Of a stretch of 64,000 nt of DNA, positions 8,079 through 18,999 are shown piece after piece. Location of the stretch: the NCBI GenBank assembly GCA_015075005.1, contig JABTVC010000001.1:558001-622000 (forward strand). The letters are read 5' to 3'. The notes under the pieces are model-generated. The model had not been told where the DNA came from. It did no database searches and was given only the letters and a program-made list of their open reading frames with translations. The position numbers and the translations under genes were made by a program. The DNA is from Planctomycetia bacterium (GTDB lineage: Bacteria > Planctomycetota > Brocadiia > Brocadiales > Brocadiaceae). Position 1 is the stretch's first letter; the number at the start of each line of letters is the position of its first letter.

Positions 8079-8512
8079 ATGATGATGGATAGATCAAAGG
8101 TCAATCTGGTAATTGATGCCCTGATGTTTTTCTGCGTGATGGCAATGACAGGGATCGGACTTCTTGTGAAGTTTGTCTTGTTGCCCGGCAAGGATACATG
8201 GGCAGTATACGGCAGAAAAGTGGAATTGTTCTTGTTTGGAATGGAGCGCCACCAATGGGGAACGATTCATATGATCATTGCCTTTGTCTTTCTGGGATTG
8301 ACAGTGCTTCATATCATACCCACTGGAAGATGATTTTGTCATTGTATCCCAGGTTAATAAGGAGCAGGGTTGCCAGGCGCATCATCGCCGTGATTATTGT
8401 CATTGGGGGTCTGTTTTTTGTGGTCTTTCCATTTGTTTTGAAACCGGAGGTGCAAGAACTTGAAGGGAAAGGAAGACATTACCGTGAAAGCAGTGATATT
8501 AAGAAGAAATAA
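8079..8512 (+). pseudogene. DUF4405-type membrane protein, frameshifted
   Basis: The first part, MMMDRSKVNLVIDALMFFCV to GMERHQWGTIHMIIAFVFLG, matches DUF4405 membrane proteins, whose conserved histidines (RH.WG.IH, HIILHW) resemble heme-binding positions. The frame ends early at 8333, but the -1/+1 frame continues exactly where expected with HWKMILSLYPRLI and a further membrane helix to 8512. A single-base lesion near 8318-8325 therefore splits the gene. The intact product would have three or four membrane helices. Confidence 0.6.
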
Positions 8513-8526
8513 GCTAAATGTAGCGC

Positions 8527-8760
8527 TTGATTTACTTGATTTTGAGGTATTTGCTGATCTTTACGATTATACGAAGAGTTAGAATATACCGTTACCGCAG
8601 ATACGGAAATAAATATCGTACATTAAGGGAGGATATCCGGCGTTTTCTTGAAATCGAGTTTTACACGGAAAAGACGGACAACGAGTTAAAGGCGCTTCTC
8701 GGCGCCCTCCTTTCAAAAAAGAAAAGACTCGGTGGAAACAGTCCCTTGCTCCCCGATTGA
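8527..8760 (+). CDS. Small hypothetical protein, N-terminal membrane segment
   Basis: A 77-residue ORF from a TTG codon with a short hydrophobic N-terminus (YLILRYLLIFTII) followed by a strongly basic and then acidic helical tail. It sits tightly between the DUF4405 gene and ACR3. No family recognised; position is the main support. Confidence 0.35.
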   Translation: MIYLILRYLLIFTIIRRVRIYRYRRYGNKYRTLREDIRRFLEIEFYTEKTDNELKALLGALLSKKKRLGGNSPLLPD

Positions 8761-8784
8761 GCGCTGAGAAAAGCAAGGAAAAGA

Positions 8785-9890
8785 ATGAAAGTTGAAAAAC
8801 CGAAATACGGGAGAGAAGGTAAAGAGATTCCCGAAAAGAAGTTATCCGTCTTTGAGAAATATTTAACACTCTGGGTTTTGCTCTGTATCGCTGCAGGCAT
8901 TGTTTTAGGAAAGGCGGCCCCCGAGGTTGCGGTCAAGTTAGATTCCCTTGCTGTATATGAAGTTTCTATTCCTATTGCGATATGCCTGTTTTTTATGATG
9001 TACCCTATCATGGTGAAGATAGACTTTGCGGAAGTTATAAAAGCAGGGAAGACTCCCAAGCCGGTTATTCTGACCCTGGTTATTAATTGGTGTATTAAAC
9101 CGTTTACGATGTATTTCATCGCAACATTTTTTTTAGGGTATCTGTTTAAAGATTTTTTGCCCGGCACAGAAATTCTTAAAGACGGAAGCACGGTGGGGCT
9201 TTACCGTTCATATATATCGGGAACTATCCTTTTAGGAATTGCACCCTGCACAGCAATGGTTTTAATGTGGGGATATTTAGCAAGGGGTAACGACGGGCTT
9301 ACCCTGGTGATGGTGGCCATAAACTCTTTGACTATGCTGGTTTTATATGCCCCGCTGGGTGGTTTCTTATTAAAAGTGAACAGGATGCCCATTCCCTGGG
9401 AAACAATAGCGCTATCAGTTTTAATTTACGTTGCCCTTCCTCTTGTTGCGGGGTATTTTTCCAGAAAATGGATTATCAAGACGAAAGGGTTGGTGTGGTT
9501 TCAGGAAAAATTCTTACACTTTTTAACACCGGTATCCATAACAGCACTTCTGGCAACCCTCGTTCTTTTATTCTCATTCAAGGGCGATGTAATCATGACT
9601 CAAAAACAAGTGATTCTTTTTATAGCAATTCCTCTTTTTATTCAAACCTGTCTTATTTTTGCAATAAGTTATGCGTTAGCAAGATTCTTCAGGTTGGGCT
9701 ATAGGGATGCTGCACCCGCCGCAATGATTGGGGCAAGCAATCATTTTGAAGTGGCTATTGCCACATCAACGATGCTTTTTGGCCTGTCATCGGGGGCATC
9801 TCTGGCTACTGTTGTGGGAGTATTAATTGAGGTGCTGTGATGCTCATGTTGGTTAAGATATGTCTCAAAACACAAAATTGGTTTAGATAA
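8785..9890 (+). CDS. acr3: ACR3-type arsenite efflux permease, C-terminus frameshifted
   Basis: About ten membrane helices and the family signature [19 protein letters not shown], with the conserved Cys at residue 155, identify an ACR3 permease that extrudes arsenite in exchange for protons. The track reading stops at 9840 after VVGVLIEVL. Adding one base at about 9836 restores EVPVMLMLVK, the expected family C-terminus, and the frame then runs to TAA at 9888. The lesion is therefore one missing C. It lies in the arsR operon. Confidence 0.85.
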
Positions 9891-10018
9891 CAGACATTTT
9901 TAATTTCTGAAGGGTCGTTTGTTAAACCCCAGGTTAATTTGGAGAAGTCCACTCTTGGGAGGGGCTTGTGGTGGGTTTATTCATTGTTTGACAAAAAGAT
10001 TGAAATCCTATACATTTT

Positions 10019-11039
10019 ATGATTATAAACATCTTCACCCTTATCATGTTGTTTGTTGGTTTATTGTCTCTTTCCTGGGCGGATTTTTATTATATGCAAC
10101 GGTAAGGGTTCTGAGTCGTTTTGAAGCAATTGTACCGCTAGAGGCAAAGAGTAAATTTGAACAGAAAGGTTATCTGATATTTCTCCTGGCTTGCGTGGTG
10201 CTGGCTGTAAGGATGCTTGCCTGGCCGTGGTTCTACCTTATGCTCCAGAGCTTTGTGTCTGAAGTGCCAGGTGCGATGTGTATGTTCGGGGTTACCCAGA
10301 TTTTACCGTCTACGGTAACCTTTTTACAGATCATTAAACCTATCTCCTTCTTTATGATGGGCGGCTGGCTGCTGTGTTATTACGTTGACAAATCTACACC
10401 GACAGCGCCCCTTGCCAGGAAGAACCTGATCTTTCTTCTCATCGTCTGTAGTGTACTTCTGTCCGATAGTATTGCGGATATCTATTATGTATCTGTATGA
10501 AACCATTGATGTCTGTTTCCTGCTGTGCCACCTTCTTTGATGTCCCTCTAAGGCCTTCAGCCATGGGTCCCCAGGCCATCTTTGGAAGACACTTTCAAGA
10601 TTTTATTTATAGGGTATTATCTGACAAATACAGCACTTATCACCTTGTTATTTATATCTCTTTCAAAGAAATGGTCTTCATTAGCATCATTACCCAGGAA
10701 GATTATCATGTATAGCCAGGCCGCTATAGGGATTGTCAATATCCCCGTTGTGATCTATGCGTATATTGAAAACATTGCCCCCAGACTTATGCAATTGCCT
10801 TACCATCACTGTATTTATTGCTTTATGGGAAATGGCCTGGTACTGATGCCCCCATTATGCTTGGGTTATTTATCATTGGTACCTTTGCTATCGGTTGGAT
10901 GGGTATGCTGCGTCTTCTTTGCATGGTTTCAGAAACACACATTGTAACAGAGAGGCTTTTGGTGAAGGTAAATAGCTTATCGGTCTTTTGCCTGCTTGCC
11001 TCCCTTGTGATGGTGACAATACATTTGATGCTTACATGA
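10019..11039 (+). pseudogene. Polytopic membrane protein with Cys/His motifs, several frameshifts
   Basis: Four overlapping frames fit together as one protein of about 330 residues. A start at ATG 10019 gives MIINIFTLIMLFVGLLSLSW; the next frame carries GGFLLYATVRVLSRFEAIV to 10500; another carries SCCATFFDVPLRPSAMGPQ; then KIIMYSQAAIGIVNIPVVI, PYHHCIYCF and DAPIMLGLFIIGTFAIGW. About eight membrane helices and two Cys-rich motifs (SCCATFFD and YHHCIYC) are visible. Shifts fall near 10077, 10497-10590 and 10846. It precedes a NosL-like gene, so copper or other metal handling is a reasonable but unproven idea. Confidence 0.45.
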
Positions 11040-11053
11040 CAAAATTTTTCACC

Positions 11054-11083
11054 GGGTGGCACGGATAAACAAGTTTGTCCGTG
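11054..11083 (+). repeat. R2 hairpin repeat, copy 2
   Basis: GGGTGG followed by CACGGATAAA (11060-11069), CAAG loop and TTTGTCCGTG (11074-11083). One G-T wobble relative to copy 1. It lies between the membrane protein gene and the NosL-like gene. Confidence 0.7.
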
Positions 11084-11132
11084 TGATTATGAATTGTCTG
11101 TATTTGCTTCAGTTAACTAATTGAATTCTCAC

Positions 11133-11518
11133 ATGACAAAAAAATTCTGGATCGGACTCATTATTATTTTCATCATTGCGCTCATAGGGGTATCTTATCA
11201 AAAATTCGTGAAGAACCCGCGTTGTGCTTACGATGGTTCAGCAGTCACACCCATCTATGAGGTTGATATTGTCCTTAAGGATCGGTCAACAAAAAATTTT
11301 GTTCTATCTATTGTGCGGTGCAATGGTTCAAAAACAATGTCCACCGGATGGATCATGTTATCGTTACCGATGAAATGAGGGGGAATAAAATAGACTCATA
11401 TATGGCCTATTTTGTAGAAAGTGAACTGGTCACAAATAAAACCAACGACAATCGCATCCATGTATTCCAGCAACGTCAGGACGCTATCACCCATGCCGAA
11501 AGTTTCACGGCACGATGA
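11133..11518 (+). CDS. NosL-like periplasmic protein, frameshifted
   Basis: The N-terminus MTKKFWIGLIIIFIIALIGV is a signal anchor. The domain then reads RCAYDGSAVTPIYEVDIVLKD and, after a one-base shift in an A6/T4 homopolymer at about 11289-11299, CSIYCAVQWFKNN, HVIVTDEMRGNKIDSYMAYF and NRIHVFQQRQDAITHAESF. The order C..DG, CS..CA, VTDE..G..ID, AYFVESE resembles NosL-type copper-binding or chaperone proteins. The frameshift position in a homopolymer favours a sequencing artefact. Confidence 0.55.
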
Positions 11519-11740
11519 CAGACGACCCGTTTACCATGGACGAGTTTTGAAGCATCGCAATAAAAAGCAAGGCTTACCATATCGAACAAGGAATAATGAA
11601 TGTCGAAGGATAAGAAAACTTCATAATTCGAAATTCCCTGCTCGTTATTCGTTATTCATTACACGGTTAAATTAATCCGTAATTTTAACTTAGCTCTTAT
11701 GGGGAATGCAGACCACAAGGTGTAGGTGCCACGTTATTTG

Positions 11741-13766
11741 CTAAAATTTTGACAAATGCTTATATACCCCATTTTTAGCAATCTCACTTAAGATATTCTT
11801 TGTCGTAAAACCATAGTGATCTGCTAATATTTTTGCTGGTGCCGAGGCACCATACCGATCGATTCCAATGACAAGACCATCGAATCCAACAAATTCATAC
11901 CAGCTGCTTTTCCCGGCGGCTTCAATAGCCACTCGTTTCTTACAGGAAGGTGACAGTATGCTATTCTTGTACTCTTCAGATTGAGACCGAAACAGCTCAA
12001 AGCTAGGCACACTGACCAGCCTTGCCTGGACACCCTTCGCCTGCAATTGTAACGTGGCTTCAAGGGCAATAGAGACCTCTGAACCGGTTGCCATAAGGAT
12101 AATCTCAGGGGTTTTGTCGAATCCTTCAATATATAAGCGCCATGTTTTAATTGACTTTGTGGTGGATAGATTGAGCGGTTAATTACCGGCACATCCTGGC
12201 GGGTCAGGATCAGAACCGTTGGGCCATCTTTATGATTGAGCGCCTCTACCCATGCTGCGGCGGTTTCTGTGGCATCTGATGGCCGTATTACAAGCATGTT
12301 TGGAATTGCACGCAGGGATGGTAGATGTTCGATGGGTTGATGGGTTGGCCCGTCTTCCCCGACAAAATACTATCGTGGGTAAATACATAGATCACCTGAA
12401 TCCCCATTAGGGCTGCAAGTCGAATGGAAGGCCTCATATAATCCGAGAACATCAGAAAGGTCGAACCAAAGGGATAACACCTCCGTAAAGTGCCAATCCA
12501 TTTAAAATACCACCCATGGCATGCTCCCTGACCCCAAAATGAATATTCTTCCCTGTAAATCTATTTTTGTCCAGAGAAGGGGCACTTTTGATGTACGTCT
12601 TTGTCGATGGGCAAAGATCAGCAGAGCCACCCAGAAAAGGGGGTATCCGCTGTGCAATTACCTGCATCATTTCTCCGGATGCTGAACGGGTAGCCATTGA
12701 ATCTTTTTTTATGGTTTTGAGTAATTCGGATTCCAAATCTTCAGGAATCTCTTTTTAAAAGTAGGCATCCCATACCTGGGAAAGATTTGGGTCTTCTTTT
12801 TCCCTGTATTAAACAGAGACTGCCAGTCCACATACTCTACCCGGAGTTCTGCAATACGGGTTTGACAAAGCTGTTTTACTTCATCCGGGATGTAGAATGC
12901 CGGGCTTTTAGGCCAGCCGAGGTTTTCTTTTGTTAATTCGAGTTCTTTCGCTCCCAGCGGCTCGCCATGAACTGATGCCGTATTCTGTTTATTGGGACTG
13001 CCTTTGCCAATGTGAGTCCTGGCAATAATCAAAGAAGGCTTCTCTTTTTCATTTCGTGCCGATTCGATAGCCCCGGCAATTTCATTATGGTCATGCCCGT
13101 CGATCTTGTATACGCGCCAGTTATAGGCCTCAAACCGTTTTGCAACATCTTCTGTAAAGGTAAGAGATGTATTTCCCTCAATAGAGATTTGGTTACTATC
13201 GTAAATATAAATAATACGGGAAAGTCCGAGATGTCCTGCGAATGAAGCTGCCTCTGATGTTATGCCTTCCATCAGTTCACCATCGCTCACAAGACCATAA
13301 ATATGATGGTTAATAATAGTTCTGCCATCTTTGTTAAATCGGTCAGCTATCACCCGTTCAGCCAGCGCCATACCCACTCCGTTGGCAAATCCCTGACCGA
13401 GAGGTCCCGTAGTAACTTCTACCCCGGGGGTATGCCCATATTCAGGATGACCGGGAGTCTTGCTCCCAAATTGGCGGAATTGTTTTATTTCATCTAAGCT
13501 CAGATCGTAGCCAAAAGATGTAACAAAGAATACAATAACATGGAGCCGTGCCCGGCAGACAGGATAAATCTGTCCCGGTTTGGCCATTGTGGGTCTTTTG
13601 GGTTAAATCGCAGGAATTGCATCCAGAGAACAAAAGCGATGTCCGCACATCCCATAGGGAGACCGGGATGACCTGATTGCGCCTTTTCAACAGCGTCTGC
13701 AGAAAGCATTCTTAAGGTGTTTGATGCCAGATCAATTTTGTGTTTATCTATTTTACTTATAAGCAC
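11741..13766 (-). pseudogene. tkt: Transketolase, multiple frameshifts
   Basis: Thiamine-diphosphate transketolase of the pentose phosphate pathway. Family segments appear in order but in different frames: [20 protein letters not shown] and [53 protein letters not shown] and [24 protein letters not shown] and HFGVREHAMGGI; GEDGPTHQPIEHLPSLRAIP; then ATGSEVSIALEA and FGFDGLVIGIDRYGASAPA-type text. The summed length of about 675 codons is normal. The start is taken as GTG 13766, which has GGAG upstream. At least four shifts (near 13545, 12735, 12450-12300 and 12120) are needed. Confidence 0.8.
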
Positions 13767-13933
13767 GAATAACTCCTTTATACAGATTCCCTTTAGAATA
13801 ATTATTTGAAGCCCCTTTTTGAAGCACATCGTTACCCATATAGGATATACTGTAGAGTATGGTAATGTCGTTCACCCTCCTTGCGAAGCAGGGGATTAAG
13901 GTGAGTACTATAGTTTGCTATACTACACGATAT

Positions 13934-14747
13934 TTATAGCGATTCACCCAATTTCTTCGATTTTAAGGTAGCAGCCTCAACAGCATGTATAACGGCCGAT
14001 CTAAGTCCGCCGTCTTCTAATTTACTTATCCCTTCAATAGTTGTGCCCCCCGGTGAGGTCACGGCATCTTTCAACTGTGCAGGATGCTGCCCTGTTTCCA
14101 ATACCATCTTTGCAGCTCCCAGTACAGTTTGTGCTGCCAGAGTGGTGGCCACATCCCTTGCCAACCCCATCTTGACGCCACCATCAGACAATGCCTCAAT
14201 GAACATATACACGTATGCAGGACCACTTCCACTCAACCCCGTTACGGCATCAAGATACTTTTCATCAAGCTCAAATACCTTACCAACGGCGCTGAATATG
14301 GTGAACACCAACTGCCCGTCTGCATGTAGCGTACTTGCCAGGAGCAAAAGCAGTGGCTGATGCACCTGTCAGACATGGGGTATTGGGCATTACCCGGATT
14401 ACTCTAACGTCTCCTTGTAACCGGGATTCAATAAAACGAATAGGTATACCGGCTGCAATTGACACTACTAAATGACGATGGGTAATATCATTTTTTAAAT
14501 TGACGAGTACGTCGTTCATCAACTGCGGTTTTACCGCTAATATGATAATATCGGCAAAGGAAGTAACGTCCTTGTTGTTTTGAGTGGTCTTTATACCGTG
14601 TTCTTTTGTTAAAAGTCTGCATCGTTCTGCAACCACATCGCTTACCATAATATTGTCAGGGGTACTCAATTTGGCATTAATAATGCCATTGCTTAGTGCC
14701 TCGCCCATCTTTCCACCGCCAATAAATCCTATTTTTTCTTTTAGCAT
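13934..14747 (-). CDS. proC: Pyrroline-5-carboxylate reductase, one frameshift
   Basis: Last step of proline synthesis, NAD(P)H-dependent. The N-terminal Rossmann motif is [34 protein letters not shown] follows; after a shift near 14325 the second frame gives [39 protein letters not shown] and [14 protein letters not shown], the family signature. Total length of about 271 residues is typical. Tail KSKKLGESL ends at 13934. Confidence 0.85.
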
Positions 14748-15083
14748 ACTATGCTATCCCAAATAATTCGATTTTAATCCTTAGGAACTTCCATACCAAA
14801 GGGGTAGGACTGATAACCTTGTTTGTGCGTACACAAAGGAATTCAGCTTACAACTCAGGCACTGAAATAGAAGGTAAGAAAGTTTTTATACGAGAGACAT
14901 TTTATGGTTTTTCCCGTTAATTACCCAAGTATCTTAACATTTTAATCCCTTCAAATTCTATATCTTTTTGTCTTTGCTTCATATTTTGTTTTGGGGGAAT
15001 ATTTTTCAAAGGTATGGTTGTAGAGCGAAGTCTCTTCGCTCTACATTAAAAAATAGCTGCAGGCCTAATTACATAGTGCTGAG
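14748..15083. other. Intergenic, no gene seen
   Basis: This 336-nt stretch is AT-rich upstream of proC (its promoter would lie here on the minus strand). I see no convincing ORF, long hairpin or repeat copy. Confidence 0.4.
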
Positions 15084-16439
15084 TCAACGTGTTCCGCGCG
15101 AGTGGTGCGATCTGCGTGTCGATGCATCAGTCGTGTGCGAAACATGGGGGTGGCCAGGCTTCGTTGCCTTAGGGCGACCCTCCTTCGTTGTCTTTGTGGT
15201 TGATGCCTTTCGTGTCGTGGATCCGAAACTGGTTGATTTTTGTACCCCTGTCCGTCTTGTAGTAACTTGTTTATGACGGCGCTGCGGTTGATATCGTTCA
15301 GATGCTGACTTTTGCGCGGGCGCAGTGTAATTGAAGTCCTTCAGTGTCCGTCGCTCGAGCTTTACGTCAAGGGCGTTTTCTATGGTGCGCACCATAGATG
15401 CATCTTCCCGTGTGATAAGGGTAAACGCATCGCCGGTTTTGGCTGCACGGCCGGTACGACCGATGCGATGAGTGTAAGCCTCTGCGGTGTCAGGTATGTC
15501 GTAGTTAATTACGTGAGAAATCCGCGAAACATCGATCCCGCGAGCGGCAATATCGGTTGCTACCAGGATCTTGAACGAACCATCACGAAAGCCATCGAGA
15601 GCGGCCTGACGTTGGTTCTGCGATAGGTTACCCTGTAACGAAGTCGCGCAGTAGCCCGCTTTTTCGAGTTGCCGTGACACCTGCTTGGCACGATGCTTGG
15701 TGCGTGTAAAATAAGTACCGATTCCGTATTTGTGTGGCGCAAAATCTCCGTCAGCATCGAAGTTTTGAGGTGCTGATCGACCGGATACAGTGCATGTGAT
15801 ACCGTGGTTAACGGTACGTGTGGTCGATTTGTACCGTAACCGGGTCACGCAGAATATCGTGTGCAAGACGACGGATATCGGCGGGCATCGTGGCGGAGAA
15901 AAAGAGTGTCTGCCGCTGAGCGGGCAGGTGCTTTAATATCTTCCGCACATCAGGCAAAAGCCCATGTCGAACATACGGTCAGCCTCGTCAAGCACGAGCA
16001 CTTCTACCTGTGATACATTGATGGTGCCCTGTCTTAAATGATCGAGGAGACGGCCGGGGCAGGCTACGGCGATTTCTGTTCCGCGACGCAGTTTCTGAAT
16101 TTGTGGGTTTATAGACACACCTCCATAAATGGTAACACTGCGTAAACCTGTTTGCTTGCCCAGTCCACCAATAGCCTCGTGTATTTGCTCTGCCAGCTCA
16201 CGAGTTGGTGCAATTATGAGAGCGCGAAGTCGTTCGCGCGGCCCTTGCATCAGGCGCTGCAAAATCGGCAACACGAATGCTGCAGTTTTGCCCGTTCCGG
16301 TCTGGGCCAGTGCCATAACATCGCGACCTTGAAGAATTGACGGAATAGATTGAAGTTGTACCGGCGTGGGTGTAATGTACCCAAGCGCCTGCACGCCAGC
16401 CGCAATGTGCGGGTGGAAATTAAACGTTTTAAAATTCAC
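15084..16439 (-). pseudogene. rhlE: DEAD-box RNA helicase, RhlE type, frameshifted
   Basis: The first frame (from 16439) gives the Q motif (PTPVQLQSIPSILQG), motif I AQTGTGKTAAF, motif Ia APTRELAEQI and motif II VLDEADRMFDMGF. It breaks near 15950; the other frames give SATMPADIRRLAHD-type text, then TRTKHRAKQVSRQLEKAGY, SFKILVATDIAARGIDV (motif V) and HRIGRTGRA (motif VI). A Lys/Arg/Ser/Thr-rich tail ends at 15084. RhlE helicases remodel structured RNA and ribosome precursors. The gene is markedly richer in GC than its neighbours, a possible sign of transfer. Confidence 0.8.
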
Positions 16440-16941
16440 TGAAACTCCTTATGGTTAAAATATGAGCCAGGTCACGTTAGTTAATGGCCCTCTGATAAAT
16501 GATAATCCAATTGCCCTTTGTAGCATCCGGAATTACCTGACCAGAATTATTCAAAAGTTGAGAGGGAAAGATTTGAATGTGAGCCGTGAACCTGCATTGT
16601 GGGTCAGAGACTCTTGTCCGGTCTGATAGAATTAGGCAACTACAAATAGCCAATCACCTACTTCAGTTAGCGACTATTACGTAGTCCGCCTATACCATCG
16701 AACACGATGTCCGACTAGCATAAGATGTGAAAGGTTACGATGTTATATTTTATACGTAGCAGGTTATCTGAAACCTATATTACATACAACAATGCCGCTT
16801 AACGATTAAAGTATATTTATGATTATACAGAATATTTCCATTAATAAAACAAAATATTAATATTTATTTTGCTTGCACAAAATAATAACAATGCTAAAAT
16901 TCCGGGCAATCAACTCAATCAAATACCTGTAAGGGTTGGAG
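16440..16941. other. Intergenic, divergent promoters presumed
   Basis: About 500 nt separate the rhlE start and the App1-type gene, which diverge. The right part (16790-16900) is strongly AT-rich. I see no ORF with protein-like text and no repeat copy that I can recognise. Confidence 0.4.
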
Positions 16942-18062
16942 GATGCTTGCTATGAAACCCATACTAACTTTTCTGTTCATCTGTTCACTTGTTAGTTGCT
17001 CTCATGTTTTGACGGTACATACGCGACGGCAGCCTTGGATGAAAAGCACGTAACTTTTACCCCACATACGGGTATAAGGAAGGGGATACCTGGGTAATCC
17101 CAATGCGCGTCTGGGTTCATGAACGTCGTGGCCTTGTTGAAAAAGTGTTGGCAAAATGGCGGCATTTATGGGTAATCTGGATTCAAACGAAATCGATAAC
17201 TTCCGTTTACGCATCCAGGATTTCATAGCGGATAGTGAATCTCACGAGATCGTTACCTTTAAATTTGACAATGACCCTGAGAATCAGGCATACCGTGTGC
17301 AGAACGGACATGAAACCTTCCCCAAAACAGACATGAATGGCCTCATAGAGGGCTTTATGGAAATCCCGGTAACGAAAGCCAGGAGCTGTTAAGCCGGCAA
17401 GGTTCGCAGGATGGCTGGCTAACCTATCACGCTGTGGAAAAAGGGTACTCTGGCATAGGGCGAGTCCGTCTGATTGAATCCACCGGACTATCAGTGATTT
17501 CGGACATTGACGATACCGTGAAGATAACCGAAGTTCCCGCAGGTTTGAAAGTTGTGGTCAGAAATACATTCTTCCGTGACTTTATGGCCGCGCCTGGGAT
17601 GGCGAAGATGTATCAGGAATGGCATAACGCCTCTTTTCATTACGTTTCAGGAAGCCCCTGGCAATTGTACGGGCCGCTTTCTCAATTTCTCTTTAGGGGA
17701 AAGGGGTTTCCCTGAAGGTACTTTCCATATGAAGAATGTGAGGAAGAATCCCTGAGCGCAAATTCCTGGGAAGACCTTCAAGGACTGGTCACGAATGAGA
17801 ACGCCACTTTTGAGCAAAAATTGGCGCAGATAAGTGAAATCATGCAAAAATTCCCGGAGAGGAAGTTTATTTTGGTAGGAGACTCCGGTGAGAAAGACCC
17901 TGAGGTTTACCGCGAGATAAAGAAGAGATTTTCTGATCAAGTGCAGAAATCAGGATTCGTGACGTCGTCAATGACAGGGAGAAAAATAAAAGTCGATTGG
18001 AGGGTATGACCATCATTCAAGCCGCAACGGTGATCAGGGGTGCTGCTCATTTCGAAAACTAG
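16942..18062 (+). pseudogene. App1-type (DUF2183) phosphatase-domain lipoprotein, frameshifted
   Basis: The start gives a lipoprotein-like signal with an LVSC box (KPILTFLFICSLVSCSH). Conserved text follows in several frames: FRLRIQDFIADSESHEIV, then STGLSVISDIDDTVKITEV with the HAD-type DxDxT motif, MYQEWHNASFHYVSGSPWQL, RKFILVGDSGEKDPEVY and IRIRDVVNDRE. This is the actin-patch-protein-1/DUF2183 catalytic domain, a phosphatidate phosphatase-like HAD fold. Shifts occur near 17040, 17390, 17715, 17755 and 17950. The product would sit on the outer or inner membrane. Confidence 0.65.
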
Positions 18063-18625
18063 CAAGCGTAGCATGAATGGAGTGAATCCCGAAGTGATGT
18101 CCATAATGTCAGGCATTCACAGTGCTACGTTATAGAATAAATGCTCCAAAGAATACTTGAGTCTCATAGCCAGCCAGTACTCAGCAAATGATTTAAATGC
18201 CCTCTCTGCTCTGAATTTCACACCACTACCAATCTAAATACTAACCTCGTCAGGTGGTTCCGTTGTAAAAAAAACTTTAATACCATCGATATCGTCATGA
18301 TCGATTCCCACCCCTCTTTCCTCGATGCGGTCTATCTGCTCAAATCTGTTTTACCTCTATATCTTATATTTCACGTAATTTGAGAATTTCGGGGTCATTT
18401 GTTGTGGGGTCTAATGTGTCATGGCACACGGTGTGTGACGTTACACTTGAGGTCATGGCGACACATAAGTCATATCGCTTTTGAATACATCAGTTGTTTT
18501 TTTTATGTTGTTAATTTTATTTCTAAGTTATTAAGTTTACAAGGCGAAGTAGACAATTTTATGAAAAGTTTTAACTAATTCACTATAGTGGTATTTATTT
18601 TGCTGGATCAGATGCATCTATCAGA
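18063..18625. other. Intergenic leader upstream of riboswitch 1
   Basis: No protein-like ORF is visible. A hairpin-forming segment ATGCATCT/AGATGCAT (18613-18630) touches the 5' end of the riboswitch and CACTATAGTG (18581-18590) is a perfect 10-bp palindrome in the likely promoter area. Confidence 0.4.
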
Positions 18626-18626
18626 T

Positions 18627-18738
18627 GCATTTCGATAAGGGCAAACTCTGAGAAATCAGGGGACGCAAAGTAAAGGATCTTTAACATATATTCCTGTAAA
18701 AACAGGAATATATAAGACAGCCTTACTGCCGAAAATGT
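18627..18738 (+). ncRNA. GEMM-I (cyclic dinucleotide) riboswitch, copy 1
   Basis: The conserved GEMM-I blocks are present: ATAAGGGCAAAC, a P2 hairpin CTCTGA-GAAA-TCAGGG with a GNRA tetraloop, GGGGACGCAAAG, and the distal ACAGCC...ACTGCCGA segment. P1 can form between CATTTCG (18628-18634) and CGAAAATG (18730-18737). The 3' strand of P1 is also part of the terminator stem at 18720-18764, so ligand binding should prevent termination (an ON switch). The base at 18639 is G, as in c-di-GMP-binding members. It precedes the GH39-like gene. Confidence 0.8.
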
Positions 18739-18770
18739 TTCAATGAACATTTTTGCAGTAAGGCTTTTTT
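18720..18770 (+). terminator. Intrinsic terminator of riboswitch 1
   Basis: GCCTTACTGC pairs with GCAGTAAGGC and the inner AAAATGTT with AACATTTT, giving a stem of about 20 bp, followed by TTTTTT. The left arm overlaps the aptamer. Confidence 0.85.
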
Positions 18771-18999
18771 GTTTTTATAGGATTTTTCAAAACATTTTTA
18801 CAGATTACAGAAGTGAGGTGAAAATGAGTCGAACTCGATTTATGATTTAAAAATATTTAGAACTTTCATGTTTTCAATATGTATCACCGTATCACAGAGA
18901 ATCTGTAAGCTATCTGTAAGTATCTCGGCATATACGGCGTGACAAATCTTGTGTTGCGGAATTTAAATCGCCACCTGGATACAAAGGAGGATATAAAGT

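Noticed and set aside
11318-11518. Separate small gene downstream of the anchored protein
   Set aside because: It is the continuation of the NosL-like domain in a shifted frame, not an independent gene.
11421-11675. 84-residue ORF after the NosL-like gene
   Set aside because: Overlaps the corrected NosL-like frame and has no motif; its second half is intergenic AT-rich repeat-like text.
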